Below, one piece after another: positions 8,414-17,701 of a stretch of DNA of 64,000 nucleotides; the first letter of the stretch is position 1; the number at the start of each line of letters is the position of its first letter. The DNA is taken from contig NZ_JAHKQI010000003.1 in NCBI RefSeq assembly GCF_018860975.1, positions 200,854 to 264,853 of the forward strand, in the 5' to 3' direction. Source of the DNA: Lentibacter algarum (GTDB lineage Bacteria > Pseudomonadota > Alphaproteobacteria > Rhodobacterales > Rhodobacteraceae). The notes beneath the pieces were generated by a model that was not told where the DNA came from, searched no databases, and saw only the letters and a list, made by a program, of their open reading frames with translations. The translations under genes and the position numbers were made by a program.

Positions 8414-9652
8414 ATGCCCACATTGGTGATGAAATTCGGTGGCACCTCTGTCGCCAACCTTGACCGCATCCGCCGTGCCGCAAAGCGCGTTGGTGTTGAG
8501 GTGGCCAAGGGTTATGATGTGATCGTCATTGTCTCGGCCATGTCGGGCAAGACAAACGAGCTTGTTGGATGGGTCAACGAAACGTCACCGCTTTATGACG
8601 CGCGTGAATATGACGCCATCGTCAGCTCGGGCGAAAACGTGACAGCCGGCCTTATGGCACTCACCTTACAAGAAATGGACGTGCCCGCGCGCAGCTGGCA
8701 GGGTTGGCAAGTTCCGGTCAAAACCACGTCTGCGCATGCTTCAGCTCGTATTGAAGAGATTCCATCCGAGAACATCCTCGCAAAGTTTGCGGAAGGCATG
8801 AAAGTCGCCGTAGTCGCGGGCTTTCAAGGCGTCAGCCCCGAAGGGCGCATCACCACGCTGGGCCGAGGCGGCTCTGACACCACCGCTGTAGCTTTTGCCG
8901 CTGCCTTTGAAGGCGAGCGCTGCGACATTTACACCGACGTTGACGGTGTTTACACCACTGATCCTCGCATATCCGACAAGGCCCGCAAGCTCGACAAGAT
9001 CGCCTTTGAAGAGATGCTGGAACTGGCGTCACTCGGGGCTAAAGTGCTGCAAACCCGCTCGGTCGAGCTGGCGATGCGCTACAAAGTCAAGCTCAGGGTT
9101 CTGAGCTCGTTTGAAGAACAATCCGACGACGCAGGCACGCTCGTTGTCGATGAGGAGGAAATCATGGAAAACCGCCCAGTATCCGGTGTCGCTTATTCAC
9201 GCGATGAAGCCAAAATGACTTTGATCAGCATCGCCGACAGGCCCGGCATCGCCGCCGCCATCTTTGGCCCGCTCTCTGAAGCGGGCGTGAATGTCGACAT
9301 GATCATTCAAAACATCGCCGAAGACGGGCGCACTGATATGACTTTTTCCTGCCCTGTTGATCAGGTTGGTCGTGCCCAGAAAGCTATGGAAGACGCTAAA
9401 GCATCGGGCGAGATCAACTATCGCGACTTGATCGCTGACACTGAAGTTGCCAAGGTTTCAGCCGTTGGTATCGGTATGCGCAGCCAGTCAGGCGTTGCGG
9501 CAACGATGTTCAAAACCCTGTCTGACGAAGGCATCAATATCAAAGTTATCGCGACGTCAGAGATCAAAGTTTCGGTGCTGATTGACAGAAAATACATGGA
9601 GCTCGCCGTGCAGGCGCTTCACGACGCGTTTGAGCTAGACAAACTCACCTAG
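8414..9652 (+). CDS. lysC: aspartate kinase
   Basis: Aspartate kinase phosphorylates L-aspartate, the first step toward lysine, threonine, methionine and diaminopimelate. The 412-residue protein has the kinase N-terminal signature KFGGTSVANLDRI (about 6-18), the TTLGRGGSDTTAVAFAAA substrate loop (near 150-170), and two ACT domains from about residue 265 (ISIADRPGIAAAIF and VGIGMRSQSGVAATMF) that bind lysine and/or threonine for feedback control. Length matches the monofunctional alpha-type enzyme. AAGTAAGAGG before the ATG gives a good ribosome binding site. It stands alone, with spacers on both sides. Confidence 0.97.
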   Translation: MPTLVMKFGGTSVANLDRIRRAAKRVGVEVAKGYDVIVIVSAMSGKTNELVGWVNETSPLYDAREYDAIVSSGENVTAGLMALTLQEMDVPARSWQGWQVPVKTTSAHASARIEEIPSENILAKFAEGMKVAVVAGFQGVSPEGRITTLGRGGSDTTAVAFAAAFEGERCDIYTDVDGVYTTDPRISDKARKLDKIAFEEMLELASLGAKVLQTRSVELAMRYKVKLRVLSSFEEQSDDAGTLVVDEEEIMENRPVSGVAYSRDEAKMTLISIADRPGIAAAIFGPLSEAGVNVDMIIQNIAEDGRTDMTFSCPVDQVGRAQKAMEDAKASGEINYRDLIADTEVAKVSAVGIGMRSQSGVAATMFKTLSDEGINIKVIATSEIKVSVLIDRKYMELAVQALHDAFELDKLT

Positions 9653-9817
9653 CCCAACTTGCCTGTTTTTCCGGCAGTTAGCGCTAAAGAGGCGATCAAG
9701 CCGCCTCCGAAGGCAATTTCCCGTTTCCCTTGTCACATCCCTGTGGTGTATGCTGTGTAACGGTTCGGCCTGAGTGTTCAGGGCAACGGGCCGCAAGGGG
9801 AGCGAAGCAACACGCCG

Positions 9818-12073
9818 ATGGCTGATGCAGAGAAAAAAACCAATAGCCGGCAGATGCTTGCACGCCTACGGGAAGTGATGGCAGAAGACAGTGCTGGCCA
9901 AGCGCGACTTGACACAATCACCAAACTGATTGCCGAGGAAATGCACTGCGATGTTTGCTCGGTTTACCTGTTTCGCGATGAAGACACTCTCGAGCTTTGC
10001 GCCACCGAAGGCCTCAAACCTGAGTCCGTGCACCAAACCCGCTTGAAACTGGGCGAAGGTTTGGTTGGTCTTGTCGCGCGAAAGGGCCAACGGATCAACA
10101 CGCCTGACGCCCCCTCCGAGCGCGGATTTCGGTATATGGCCGAGACTGGCGAAGAGATGTTTTCAAGTTTCCTCGGCGTGCCTATTCAACGCCTCGGAGA
10201 GAAGCTCGGCGTGCTTGTGGTGCAAACCAAAGTCAGCCGCGAGTTTGTAGACATCGAAGTTGATGCACTTGAAGTTGTCGCCATGGTGCTGGCCGAAATG
10301 GCCGAGCTTGGTGCTTTTGTCGGCGAAGGAGCAGCGCTGACGGCGCGGCACACCCTGCCCGTCTTGCTGCGTGGCGCAACAGGTCAGGAAGGCGCGGCAC
10401 AAGGCCATGTCTGGCTGCACGAACCACGTGTTGTGGTGACAAACCCGATCTCTGACGACCCACACCGCGAGCTTGAACGCCTACAAGAAGCCGTTGAAGA
10501 CGTGCGCGTAGGTGTCGACAAAATGCTCGCCGGCGCACGCGGCGGCGGCAAAGAGCAGATGGAAGTGCTTGAGGCCTACCGCATGTTCGCCAACTCCAAA
10601 GGCTGGATGCGGCGCATGGAGGAAGACATCAGCCGCGGGCTTTCTGCCGAGGCTGCTGTTGAAAAAGAGCAGTCAAACGCGCGCGCGCGTATGCAACAGG
10701 TAAAAGACGCCTACCTGCGTGACCGCTTGCATGATCTTGACGATCTCTCAAATCGCCTTCTGCGCACCTTGACAGGCCAAGGCAGCGAAACCGGCGCCGA
10801 AATGCCGAGCGACCCTGTGCTTATCGCCCGCAACATCGGCCCCGCCGAACTACTGGACTATGGCCGCTCGCTCAAAGCAATCGTGCTTGAGGAAGGCTCC
10901 GTTGGCTCACATGCAGCCATCGTTGCACGAGCATTGGCGATCCCGTTGGTCATTCATGCCGAGCGCATCACGACCGAGGCGCTGAACGGCGATCACATTA
11001 TGGTCGATGGTGACCAAGGCGTTGTGCACCTGCGGCCCGACGATACAGTTGTTACCGCCTTCAAAGACAAGATCGCCATGCAGGCCGAGGCCCAAGAGCG
11101 CTACGCCTCGATCAGGGACAAGCCCGCAGAAACCCGCGATGGTGTGACAATTTCCTTGAAAATGAACGCCGGCCTCATGGCAGATTTGCCTTCACTTGAA
11201 GGTTCTGGGGCCGAGGGCGTCGGGCTGTTTCGCACCGAGCTTCAGTTTCTCGTGCGCAACCAGATGCCCAAACGCAGCGAGCTTTCGGCGCTCTATGCAC
11301 GCGTGCTTGATGCGGCTCAGGGCAAACGCGTGGTGTTTCGCACACTTGATATAGGCTCCGACAAAGTGCTGCCCTACATGAAGCCAAACGACGAACCAAA
11401 CCCGGCGCTCGGCTGGCGCGCGATCCGCGTTGGTCTCGACAAGCCCGGAATCCTGCGCATGCAACTGCAGGCTTTGCTGCGCGCCGCTGCTGGGCGTCCG
11501 CTGTCGGTCATGTTCCCGTTTGTGGCCCAGTTCGAAGAATTCCGCGCCGCCCGTGCCGAGATGGAAAAGGCACTTGCCCGTGAACATACCTTAGGACACA
11601 TCCCTCCCGAGAGCCTAGAGATCGGCGCCATGCTAGAGACACCCTCGCTGGCCTTCGCGCCCGACCAATTCTTTAACGAAGTTGATTTCCTCTCGATCGG
11701 CGGCAATGATCTCAAGCAGTTTTTCTTCGCCGCTGACCGCGAGAACGAGCGCGTGCGCCGTCGCTATGACACTTTGAATGTGAGCTTCCTCACCTTCCTT
11801 GAGCAGATCGTCACCCGCTGCAATGGCTCGTATACGTCGCTTAGTTTTTGTGGAGAAGACGCTGGCCGCCCCGTCGAAGCAGCCTGCCTCGCCGCCATAG
11901 GTCTGCGCACATTGTCCATGCGTCCGGCCTCTATCGGGCCTGTCAAAAACATGCTGCGACGGGTTGATCTGGGCGAGCTTCGCGCCGTCATCAACGCCGC
12001 GCGCGATGCAGGCGAGCAGTCTGTGCGGCCGCGGGTTATGGAATACATCAAAAGCACCAGCCCGACGCGCTAG
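9818..12073 (+). CDS. ptsP: phosphoenolpyruvate-protein phosphotransferase of the nitrogen PTS
   Basis: PtsP takes phosphate from PEP and passes it to NPr, a regulatory chain sensing nitrogen and carbon state. The 751-residue protein has an N-terminal GAF domain (about 20-165) that binds glutamine or 2-oxoglutarate in studied relatives, then the HPr-binding helical region, the phosphohistidine site in GSVGSHAAIVARALAIP (His365), and the PEP-binding barrel with GVGLFRTE, GIRVGLDKP-like and SIGGNDLKQ motifs. A PRA/AAGGGGAGC Shine-Dalgarno precedes ATG 9818. No other PTS genes are in the window. Its 3' end overlaps the convergent ecsC-like gene by four bases. Confidence 0.96.
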   Translation: MADAEKKTNSRQMLARLREVMAEDSAGQARLDTITKLIAEEMHCDVCSVYLFRDEDTLELCATEGLKPESVHQTRLKLGEGLVGLVARKGQRINTPDAPSERGFRYMAETGEEMFSSFLGVPIQRLGEKLGVLVVQTKVSREFVDIEVDALEVVAMVLAEMAELGAFVGEGAALTARHTLPVLLRGATGQEGAAQGHVWLHEPRVVVTNPISDDPHRELERLQEAVEDVRVGVDKMLAGARGGGKEQMEVLEAYRMFANSKGWMRRMEEDISRGLSAEAAVEKEQSNARARMQQVKDAYLRDRLHDLDDLSNRLLRTLTGQGSETGAEMPSDPVLIARNIGPAELLDYGRSLKAIVLEEGSVGSHAAIVARALAIPLVIHAERITTEALNGDHIMVDGDQGVVHLRPDDTVVTAFKDKIAMQAEAQERYASIRDKPAETRDGVTISLKMNAGLMADLPSLEGSGAEGVGLFRTELQFLVRNQMPKRSELSALYARVLDAAQGKRVVFRTLDIGSDKVLPYMKPNDEPNPALGWRAIRVGLDKPGILRMQLQALLRAAAGRPLSVMFPFVAQFEEFRAARAEMEKALAREHTLGHIPPESLEIGAMLETPSLAFAPDQFFNEVDFLSIGGNDLKQFFFAADRENERVRRRYDTLNVSFLTFLEQIVTRCNGSYTSLSFCGEDAGRPVEAACLAAIGLRTLSMRPASIGPVKNMLRRVDLGELRAVINAARDAGEQSVRPRVMEYIKSTSPTR

Positions 12074-12858
12074 CCTGCGCGGTTAAGCTTCGGCTTTTCC
12101 AGCTTGGAGCGAAATCGCTTCGTTAACTCGGCAAGCCCGACATCCGAGCGAACCGCCAATCTCCGTAGCCCGAACTGCACATGCGCCATATCCTGATAGT
12201 AGCTTGTGTAGGCATAGTTCGTCGCAGCCCCCGCCGCTGCGCCAAGTATCGGCACGGTTTGAGCTGCGAGTTTCTGCCCGAGCACCACACCAAAACGCGG
12301 TGCGACCCGTGTGATCAATGCCTTGATCGCTGCGCCGTTGACCAGCACCCTTGTCGAAAGAAACGCAAGGTCTGCTCCGTCGTCGCTCTCCAACGGCCCG
12401 GCGGCCGCAAAAACCTGAATGCAATCATATCTGACCGAGTCTTCGCTAGCGTCAAAGCCGTGTTCTTCTGCTATTGACTGGATCACACGCAACAGCACCG
12501 TGGTTGTCACAGGCAACTCGGCCAAAGCCGTTGGCAAGCCACCAAAACCGCCAGCAGCACCCATTGTCGTTGTCAGAGCAACACTCATCCAGCTGCTGCC
12601 CTGCGGCAAACCCTTCCCCGCTTTAGATGCTCCTTCGAGCGCAAAGTTCAAAGCACGCTCCGTCTGGGTCGCAAGCCCGTCCTGAATGGCTGGCGGCAGA
12701 CGCTCAATAACGCTGTCAGCTTGCCCGCCAACGTGGTTCATCACGTCGATAACAAGACTGCCAGCTGAACGGTATCGCTTGGCAAGCTCTTCAAGTCTGG
12801 CCTCGACTTCGGCCTCAGTGATAGGCGCCTCGAGCACCTCAATGATCGCAGTTTTCAT
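12070..12858 (-). CDS. EcsC family protein
   Basis: This 262-residue protein resembles the EcsC family, named after a gene next to the Bacillus ABC transporter EcsAB but of unproven function. Recognisable features are the central TMGAAGGFGGLPTALAELPV segment with glycine-rich, possibly membrane-associated helices, a YDCIQVFAAAG motif and a second hydrophobic run ILGAAAGAATNYAYTSYY near 215-232. There is no signal peptide. No ABC transporter lies nearby, so the family name gives no functional hint here. It converges on ptsP with a four-base overlap. Confidence 0.8.
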   Translation of the reverse strand: MKTAIIEVLEAPITEAEVEARLEELAKRYRSAGSLVIDVMNHVGGQADSVIERLPPAIQDGLATQTERALNFALEGASKAGKGLPQGSSWMSVALTTTMGAAGGFGGLPTALAELPVTTTVLLRVIQSIAEEHGFDASEDSVRYDCIQVFAAAGPLESDDGADLAFLSTRVLVNGAAIKALITRVAPRFGVVLGQKLAAQTVPILGAAAGAATNYAYTSYYQDMAHVQFGLRRLAVRSDVGLAELTKRFRSKLEKPKLNRAG

Positions 12859-12889
12859 AGCTTAAATATTGGTGCACGCGGGTTGAAAA

Positions 12890-13375
12890 TCAAGCATAGC
12901 GGCAGACTTTTCCACGCAAGCCATCCCATGCACCCGCTTGTAATGCACGGCCCAGAACCCGCTCGGGGTTTGTCGGCGGGGGCATTTCCACACCCTCCAG
13001 TCGCGTAAATCCAAAGCGTTTGTAATAAGGCGCATCCCCAACCAGCAACACGCGTTTCCAGTGCATTTCGCTTGCTGTTGCGAGGCTTTGGCGCATCAAC
13101 TTACCGCCGATCCCCTCGCCTTGCCGCGTCGGGTGAACCGCGATTGGCCCTAGCAAAAGCGCGGGCTCGGTGCCGACCAAAACAGGCCAATAGCGTATCG
13201 CCGCGGCCAGAATGCCGGCTTCGTCACGCGCCAGAACAGACAGCTCGGCAACCGGCAGAACGCCCTCGCGCAAACGGTAAGAAGACAGCCCCTCACGTCC
13301 GGGCGCAAAGCAGAGGTCATAGAGGCTCTCGACCTCCCAGCTTTCGCTGGCTTGCTCTGTGGTTAACGTGATCAC
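12890..13375 (-). CDS. GNAT family N-acetyltransferase
   Basis: This 161-residue protein has the acetyl-CoA binding motif A GPIAVHPTRQGEGIGGKLM (about 76-94, with the RQGEGIG pyrophosphate loop) and the C-terminal YYKRFGFTRLE motif B region of YhbS-like acetyltransferases. The substrate cannot be predicted; relatives acetylate small amines, antibiotics or proteins. It lies upstream of the ecsC-like gene on the same strand (31-base gap) and is divergent from the flavin reductase gene. Confidence 0.88.
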   Translation of the reverse strand: MITLTTEQASESWEVESLYDLCFAPGREGLSSYRLREGVLPVAELSVLARDEAGILAAAIRYWPVLVGTEPALLLGPIAVHPTRQGEGIGGKLMRQSLATASEMHWKRVLLVGDAPYYKRFGFTRLEGVEMPPPTNPERVLGRALQAGAWDGLRGKVCRYA

Positions 13376-13452
13376 TTGGCAGATTTTCCCTTTCGGCTGG
13401 AAACGGGCCTAGCACGGGGTTATGCAATGGTGCAAACAAAGGATCATGCAAG

Positions 13453-14058
13453 TTGTTTTATCGCCCTCAGGACGGCCACGGCCTGCCGCACAACCCGTTC
13501 AATGCGCTCATTGTTCCGCGCCCGATTGCGTGGATTTCCACTCGCAACTCCGAGGGCATCGATAACCTCGCGCCCTATTCGTTCTTTTCGGGGACCGCCT
13601 ACGAGCCGCCGCAAGTGATGTTTGCAAGCACCGGCACAAAGCCCGACCGCGACAACACCAAAGACACCGTTGGCAACATCCGAGCCAGTCAGGAGTTCTG
13701 CGTGAACCTTGTTGATGAAGCGAGCACCGATGCCATGAATACCAGCTCACGCGGCTTGCCTGCGGACGCTTCCGAATTCGACCATGCCAAACTCACCCGC
13801 GCAAACTGCGAAACCATCGCCTGTGCGCGCGTCGCCTCGGCACCTGCATCACTCGAATGCAAACTCGTGCATATTCAGCAAAGCAAAGGTGCGGCAAATT
13901 ACGTCGTGATCGGTGAAGTCACCGGTATACACCTTCGCGACGACTGCATCGTCGATGGCAAGTTCGACTCTACCCGCTTCATCCCGCTGGCGCGCATGGG
14001 CTATCGCGACTACGCGTTGGTGCGCGAAGTTTTCGAGCTCGCTCGCCCGGATGACTGA
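13453..14058 (+). CDS. flavin reductase domain protein
   Basis: This 201-residue protein belongs to the flavin reductase-like FMN-binding split-barrel family (DIM6/NTAB). Characteristic segments are NPFNALIVPRPIAWIST (about 15-31) and the FMN phosphate-binding region APYSFFSGTAYEPPQVMFAS (near 43-62), followed by DTVGNI. The start is the TTG at 13453, since the homologous N-terminus is MFYRPxDGHGLPHNPFN; there is no in-frame ATG nearby. Such proteins reduce FMN for a partner oxygenase or act on other substrates; no partner monooxygenase is adjacent, so the role is open. Confidence 0.87.
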   Translation: MFYRPQDGHGLPHNPFNALIVPRPIAWISTRNSEGIDNLAPYSFFSGTAYEPPQVMFASTGTKPDRDNTKDTVGNIRASQEFCVNLVDEASTDAMNTSSRGLPADASEFDHAKLTRANCETIACARVASAPASLECKLVHIQQSKGAANYVVIGEVTGIHLRDDCIVDGKFDSTRFIPLARMGYRDYALVREVFELARPDD

Positions 14059-14122
14059 TCGCGACACAAATAAGTCGAAAACATACAAGCACATGTTTCT
14101 GACACTGCAATTCTAGGGTCTT

Positions 14123-15346
14123 ATGCGCCTACTTGTTTCCTTCGCCGCCCTCTTTCTCTCTGTGGCTTTGTTGCAGCTCTCCTCCGGTGGTGTTGGCCCG
14201 CTTGATGCCCTCTCCGGCATCGCACTCAACTTTTCTCGTGCGCAAATCGGTTTGCTCGGCTCGGCACACTTCCTTGGCTTCTTCATAGGCTGCTGGTGGG
14301 CCCCGCGCCTCTTGGGTTCTATCGGTCACAGCCGCGCTTTTGCCGCCTTCACATCTCTCGGAGCGATCTCTCTGCTCAGTCACTATCTCGTTGTCGACGC
14401 TTACGCATGGGCACTCATGCGGGTGGCGTCCGGCCTCTGTGTGGCGGGCTGCTACACTGTTGTCGAAGCTTGGCTGCAAGCCAAAGTCACCAACGAGTCC
14501 CGCGGTCGCGCGATGGGCACATACCGTGTCGTTGACATGGGCGGTTCTCTCGCCAGCCAGCTGGTTATCGGCTTTCTCGAACCCGCAAGCTACGTTTCTT
14601 ACAGCCTTCTGGCGCTGCTCTGTTGCGCCGCCTTGCTACCAATCACACTGACAACGGCAAGTCAGCCCGAAACGCCTGCCGCCCCGCGCCTGCGCCCGAT
14701 GCTCGCGCTGTCACGCTCTCCTCTGGCTGCCGCCGGTGTGGTTGTCGCAGCGCTTAGCTCGGCTTCATTTCGCATGGTCGGGCCTGTCTATGGTCAGGAA
14801 GTTGGCCTGCAAATCACCCAGATCGCGACCTTCCTCGCTGCCTTTATCCTCGGTGGCGCGCTGGCACAATATCCCGTTGGTTGGCTTGCCGACAAATATG
14901 ACAGACGCTGGGTGCTGATCTGGCTTTCTGTCGCCGCCATTCTCAGCTGCGCCTCAACTGCGCTGCTACAAGGCCTCTCTACAACCGGCATCCTGCTCAA
15001 CGCTGCGCTGTTCGGGCTCACAACTTTCCCGATCTATTCAGTTGCTGCCGCGCACGCCCACGACTTTGCCACCAACGAAGAGCGCGTCGAACTCTCCGCA
15101 GCCCTGATGTTCTGGTTCGCCACAGGGGCTATCGCTGCCCCGCTCCTCGCCTCGCAACTGATGGAAACCTTCGGCCCGCCCGCTCTCTTTATCATGATCG
15201 CCATCGGCCACGCCGCCCTCGCCGTCTTCGGCCTCGCCCGCATGCGCAGCCGCGCCACACCGGAGACGCGCACCCCCTACGTCTACGCTCCGCGCACCTC
15301 CTTCACCATCGGCCGCCTCTTGGGTCGTAGCCGCGACAAGCCCTAA
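14123..15346 (+). CDS. MFS transporter
   Basis: This 407-residue integral membrane protein has about twelve hydrophobic helices and the major facilitator loop 2-3 motif in a degenerate form (GCWWAPRLLGSIGHSRAF, near 56-73), plus the repeat in the second half (YPVGWLADKYDRRWVL, near 252-267), which keeps the canonical GxxaDrxxRr pattern. The overall order resembles the YcaD-like group of Roseobacter permeases. Substrate and direction of transport are unknown. It is preceded by a 64-base gap after the flavin reductase gene and followed by the paired hairpins before metG. Confidence 0.88.
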   Translation: MRLLVSFAALFLSVALLQLSSGGVGPLDALSGIALNFSRAQIGLLGSAHFLGFFIGCWWAPRLLGSIGHSRAFAAFTSLGAISLLSHYLVVDAYAWALMRVASGLCVAGCYTVVEAWLQAKVTNESRGRAMGTYRVVDMGGSLASQLVIGFLEPASYVSYSLLALLCCAALLPITLTTASQPETPAAPRLRPMLALSRSPLAAAGVVVAALSSASFRMVGPVYGQEVGLQITQIATFLAAFILGGALAQYPVGWLADKYDRRWVLIWLSVAAILSCASTALLQGLSTTGILLNAALFGLTTFPIYSVAAAHAHDFATNEERVELSAALMFWFATGAIAAPLLASQLMETFGPPALFIMIAIGHAALAVFGLARMRSRATPETRTPYVYAPRTSFTIGRLLGRSRDKP

Positions 15347-15400
15347 AACCCGCATCAAGTATCAGCCAACTCATTTTCTTGGGTCAAGTATCCCGGGGAT

Positions 15401-15448
15401 GTGGGGGCTGGCCCCCACTTAAACCTGCGTGTGGGGGCTGGCCCCCAC
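15401..15448. repeat. two identical GC-rich hairpins, 30-base period
   Basis: The 18-base inverted repeat GTGGGGGCTGGCCCCCAC occurs at 15401-15418 and again at 15431-15448. Each folds as a stem of seven or eight base pairs. They lie 90-140 bases before the metG start and 55 bases after the MFS gene. No T tract follows either copy, so simple Rho-independent termination is not well supported. They may be a dispersed repeat, a 5' leader structure for metG, or a processing site. Confidence 0.8.
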
Positions 15449-15541
15449 ATTGGTCGGATTTTGCACAGCAAAATTCGAAACCTGTAGAACCTGCGCGCAC
15501 GATCCGTTAAGCACAGCCAAACAGCAACGACGGACAGCAGC

Positions 15542-17245
15542 ATGGCACGCCACCTCATCACTTCGGCAATCCCTTACATCAACGGGATTAAGCACCTCGG
15601 AAATCTGGTCGGAAGCCAGCTTCCCGCTGATCTTTTCGCCCGCTACCAGCGCGCCCGTGGGAATGAGGTTCTGTTCCTCTGCGCCACAGACGAACACGGC
15701 ACGCCAGCCGAACTCGCCGCTGCAAAAGCCAACAAACCAGTTGCTGAATACTGCGCCGAGATGCACGAGGTTCAAGCGCGCATCGCCGAGGGCTTCGGCC
15801 TCAGCTTTGATCACTTCGGTCGCTCGTCCTCTCCCGAAAATCACGCGCTCACCCAGCACTTCGCAGGGGCGCTCTCCAAGGCCGGCTTGATCGAGGAAGT
15901 CGCCGAAACCCAGATTTATTCCAAGACCGATGGCCGCTTCCTGCCGGATCGCTACATTGAAGGTACCTGCCCGAACTGCGGCTTTGAAGACGCCCGCGGC
16001 GACCAGTGCGACAACTGCACCAAGCAGCTTGACCCGACTGATTTGATCAACCCGCACTCGACGATTTCCGGCTCAACCGACCTCGAAGAGCGCGCCACAA
16101 AACACCTCTACCTCAAGCAAAGCCAGCTCCGCGACACGCTGCAAGACTGGATCAACTCCAAGACTGACTGGCCCGTTCTGACCACATCTATCGCCAACAA
16201 ATGGCTCAATGACGGCGAAGGGCTGCAAGACCGTGGCATCACCCGTGATCTCAACTGGGGCGTGCCCGTCAAGAACGGAACCGAGCCTTGGCCGGGCATG
16301 GAGGGCAAAGTCTTTTACGTCTGGTTTGACGCCCCGATCGAATACATCGCCTGCTCGCAGGAATGGGCGAAAGGCGATGAATGGCAACGCTGGTGGCGCA
16401 CCGACAAGGGCGCCGATGACGTGACCTACACCCAGTTCATGGGCAAAGATAACGTCCCCTTTCACACGCTCAGTTTCCCCGCGACAATCCTCGGCTCGCA
16501 AGAGCCTTGGAAGCTGGTCGACTACATCAAGTCCTTCAACTACCTAAACTATGAAGGTGGCCAGTTCTCAACTTCGCGTGGACGCGGCGTCTTCATGGAT
16601 CAAGCGCTCGAGATCCTCCCCGCGGACGTGTGGCGTTGGTGGCTCCTGAGCAACTGCCCGGAAACATCAGACGCCGAGTTCACATGGGAAGGCTTCCAGA
16701 GTGGCGTCAACAAAGACCTGTCTGATGTGCTCGGCAACTTCGTGTCGCGGGTCACTAAGTTCTGCCGCTCGAAGTTCGGCGAAACCGTCCCTGAAGCCGG
16801 CGCATTCGGCCCCGCCGAGGCCGCGCTGATCGAGACACTCACCACACGCACCCGCGCCTATGAAACCCACATGCAAGCCATGGATGTGCGCAAATCAGCA
16901 CAAGAGCTGCGCGCGATCTGGGCCGCAGGCAACGAGTATTTGCAGGAAGCCGCCCCGTGGACGTTGTTCAAAACAGACCCCGATCAAGCCGCCGCGCAAA
17001 TCCGCCTCGCTTTGAACCTGATCCGCTTTTACGCGGTGCTGTCGGCGCCCTTCATGCCCACGACTTCAGCCAAACTGTTCGTGGCCATGAACACGCTCGA
17101 CACCAGCTGGCCCGATGACGTTGAAGCCGCCCTCACAGCGCTCCCCGCAGGCCATGAGTTCACCGTGCCCGACAACCTCTTCGCCAAGATCACCGACGAT
17201 GAGCGTGAAGGCTGGGCCACGCGGTTTTCTGGCAAACGCGACTAA
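15542..17245 (+). CDS. metG: methionyl-tRNA synthetase
   Basis: MetG charges tRNA-Met and initiator tRNA. The 567-residue class I synthetase has the HIGH-equivalent HLGN (18-21), a knuckle with four zinc-ligand cysteines (Cys143, 146, 156, 159) and a KMSKS-equivalent QFSTSRG (341-347). The four-cysteine connective domain and overall sequence are of the archaeal/MetG1-like type found in Rhodobacterales. No C-terminal dimerisation (EMAP-like) domain is present, consistent with its length. The start is ATG 15542 in the context AGCAGC ATG, with no strong Shine-Dalgarno, and a structured leader lies upstream. Confidence 0.96.
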   Translation: MARHLITSAIPYINGIKHLGNLVGSQLPADLFARYQRARGNEVLFLCATDEHGTPAELAAAKANKPVAEYCAEMHEVQARIAEGFGLSFDHFGRSSSPENHALTQHFAGALSKAGLIEEVAETQIYSKTDGRFLPDRYIEGTCPNCGFEDARGDQCDNCTKQLDPTDLINPHSTISGSTDLEERATKHLYLKQSQLRDTLQDWINSKTDWPVLTTSIANKWLNDGEGLQDRGITRDLNWGVPVKNGTEPWPGMEGKVFYVWFDAPIEYIACSQEWAKGDEWQRWWRTDKGADDVTYTQFMGKDNVPFHTLSFPATILGSQEPWKLVDYIKSFNYLNYEGGQFSTSRGRGVFMDQALEILPADVWRWWLLSNCPETSDAEFTWEGFQSGVNKDLSDVLGNFVSRVTKFCRSKFGETVPEAGAFGPAEAALIETLTTRTRAYETHMQAMDVRKSAQELRAIWAAGNEYLQEAAPWTLFKTDPDQAAAQIRLALNLIRFYAVLSAPFMPTTSAKLFVAMNTLDTSWPDDVEAALTALPAGHEFTVPDNLFAKITDDEREGWATRFSGKRD

Positions 17246-17271
17246 GCTGGCTTGACTCGCCCCTCCCATTA

Positions 17272-17289
17272 TCATTAACATGTTAATGA
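17272..17289. promoter_or_regulatory. 18-bp perfect palindrome, probable operator of the hpa operon
   Basis: TCATTAACATGTTAATGA is a perfect palindrome centred between 17280 and 17281, ending 21 bases before the hpaF start. The AT-rich dyad with half-site TTAACA has the size expected for a MarR-family dimer site, and homoprotocatechuate genes in enterobacteria are repressed by the MarR protein HpaR. No regulator gene is visible in the window, so the assignment is inference. Confidence 0.65.
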
Positions 17290-17310
17290 CTAAGGGAGTG
17301 AGAATCGCGC

Positions 17311-17700
17311 ATGCCGCATTTCAGCATCGAGTATTCAGCCAATCTTGAGGCGCGTGTCGATATGGCAGCGCTTTGCGACCACTTACGCCTCGCGGCGATA
17401 GAAACCGGCCTGTTCCCGATGGCTGGCATCCGTGTTCGCGCCTTCAAAGCCGAACATGTCAGCATCGCTGATGGCAACCCCGAGCACGCCTTTCTCGACC
17501 TCTCCATTCGCCTGCGCGAAGGCCGTGAACAGCAAGCTAAAGAAGCCGCAACACAGCACATCTTCGAGGCGCTCAAGGCCCTCCTGGCTCCGGCAATGGC
17601 CAAGCATTCCATCGCGCTCTCTATCGAAATGCGCGACATCGACGCCTCCTTAAGCCCCAAAACGGGCAGTATCCGTGACCATTTGAAGAAAGACGCCTGA
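17311..17700 (+). CDS. hpaF: 5-carboxymethyl-2-hydroxymuconate isomerase
   Basis: HpaF isomerises 5-carboxymethyl-2-hydroxymuconate to the oxo form in homoprotocatechuate meta cleavage. The 129-residue protein belongs to the CHMI branch of the tautomerase superfamily: Pro2 directly after the initiator Met is the expected catalytic base, followed by HFSIEYSANL and the conserved RVRAF and FLDLSIRLREGR segments. AGGGAG lies about 14 bases ahead of ATG 17311. It opens the hpaFED-cupin-hpaGH run, one base before hpaE. Confidence 0.94.
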   Translation: MPHFSIEYSANLEARVDMAALCDHLRLAAIETGLFPMAGIRVRAFKAEHVSIADGNPEHAFLDLSIRLREGREQQAKEAATQHIFEALKALLAPAMAKHSIALSIEMRDIDASLSPKTGSIRDHLKKDA

Positions 17701-17701
17701 C

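Noticed and set aside
9689-9707. Hairpin GAGGCG-N7-CGCCTC after lysC as a terminator
   Set aside because: Six-base stem with a seven-base loop and no T tract; too weak to call.
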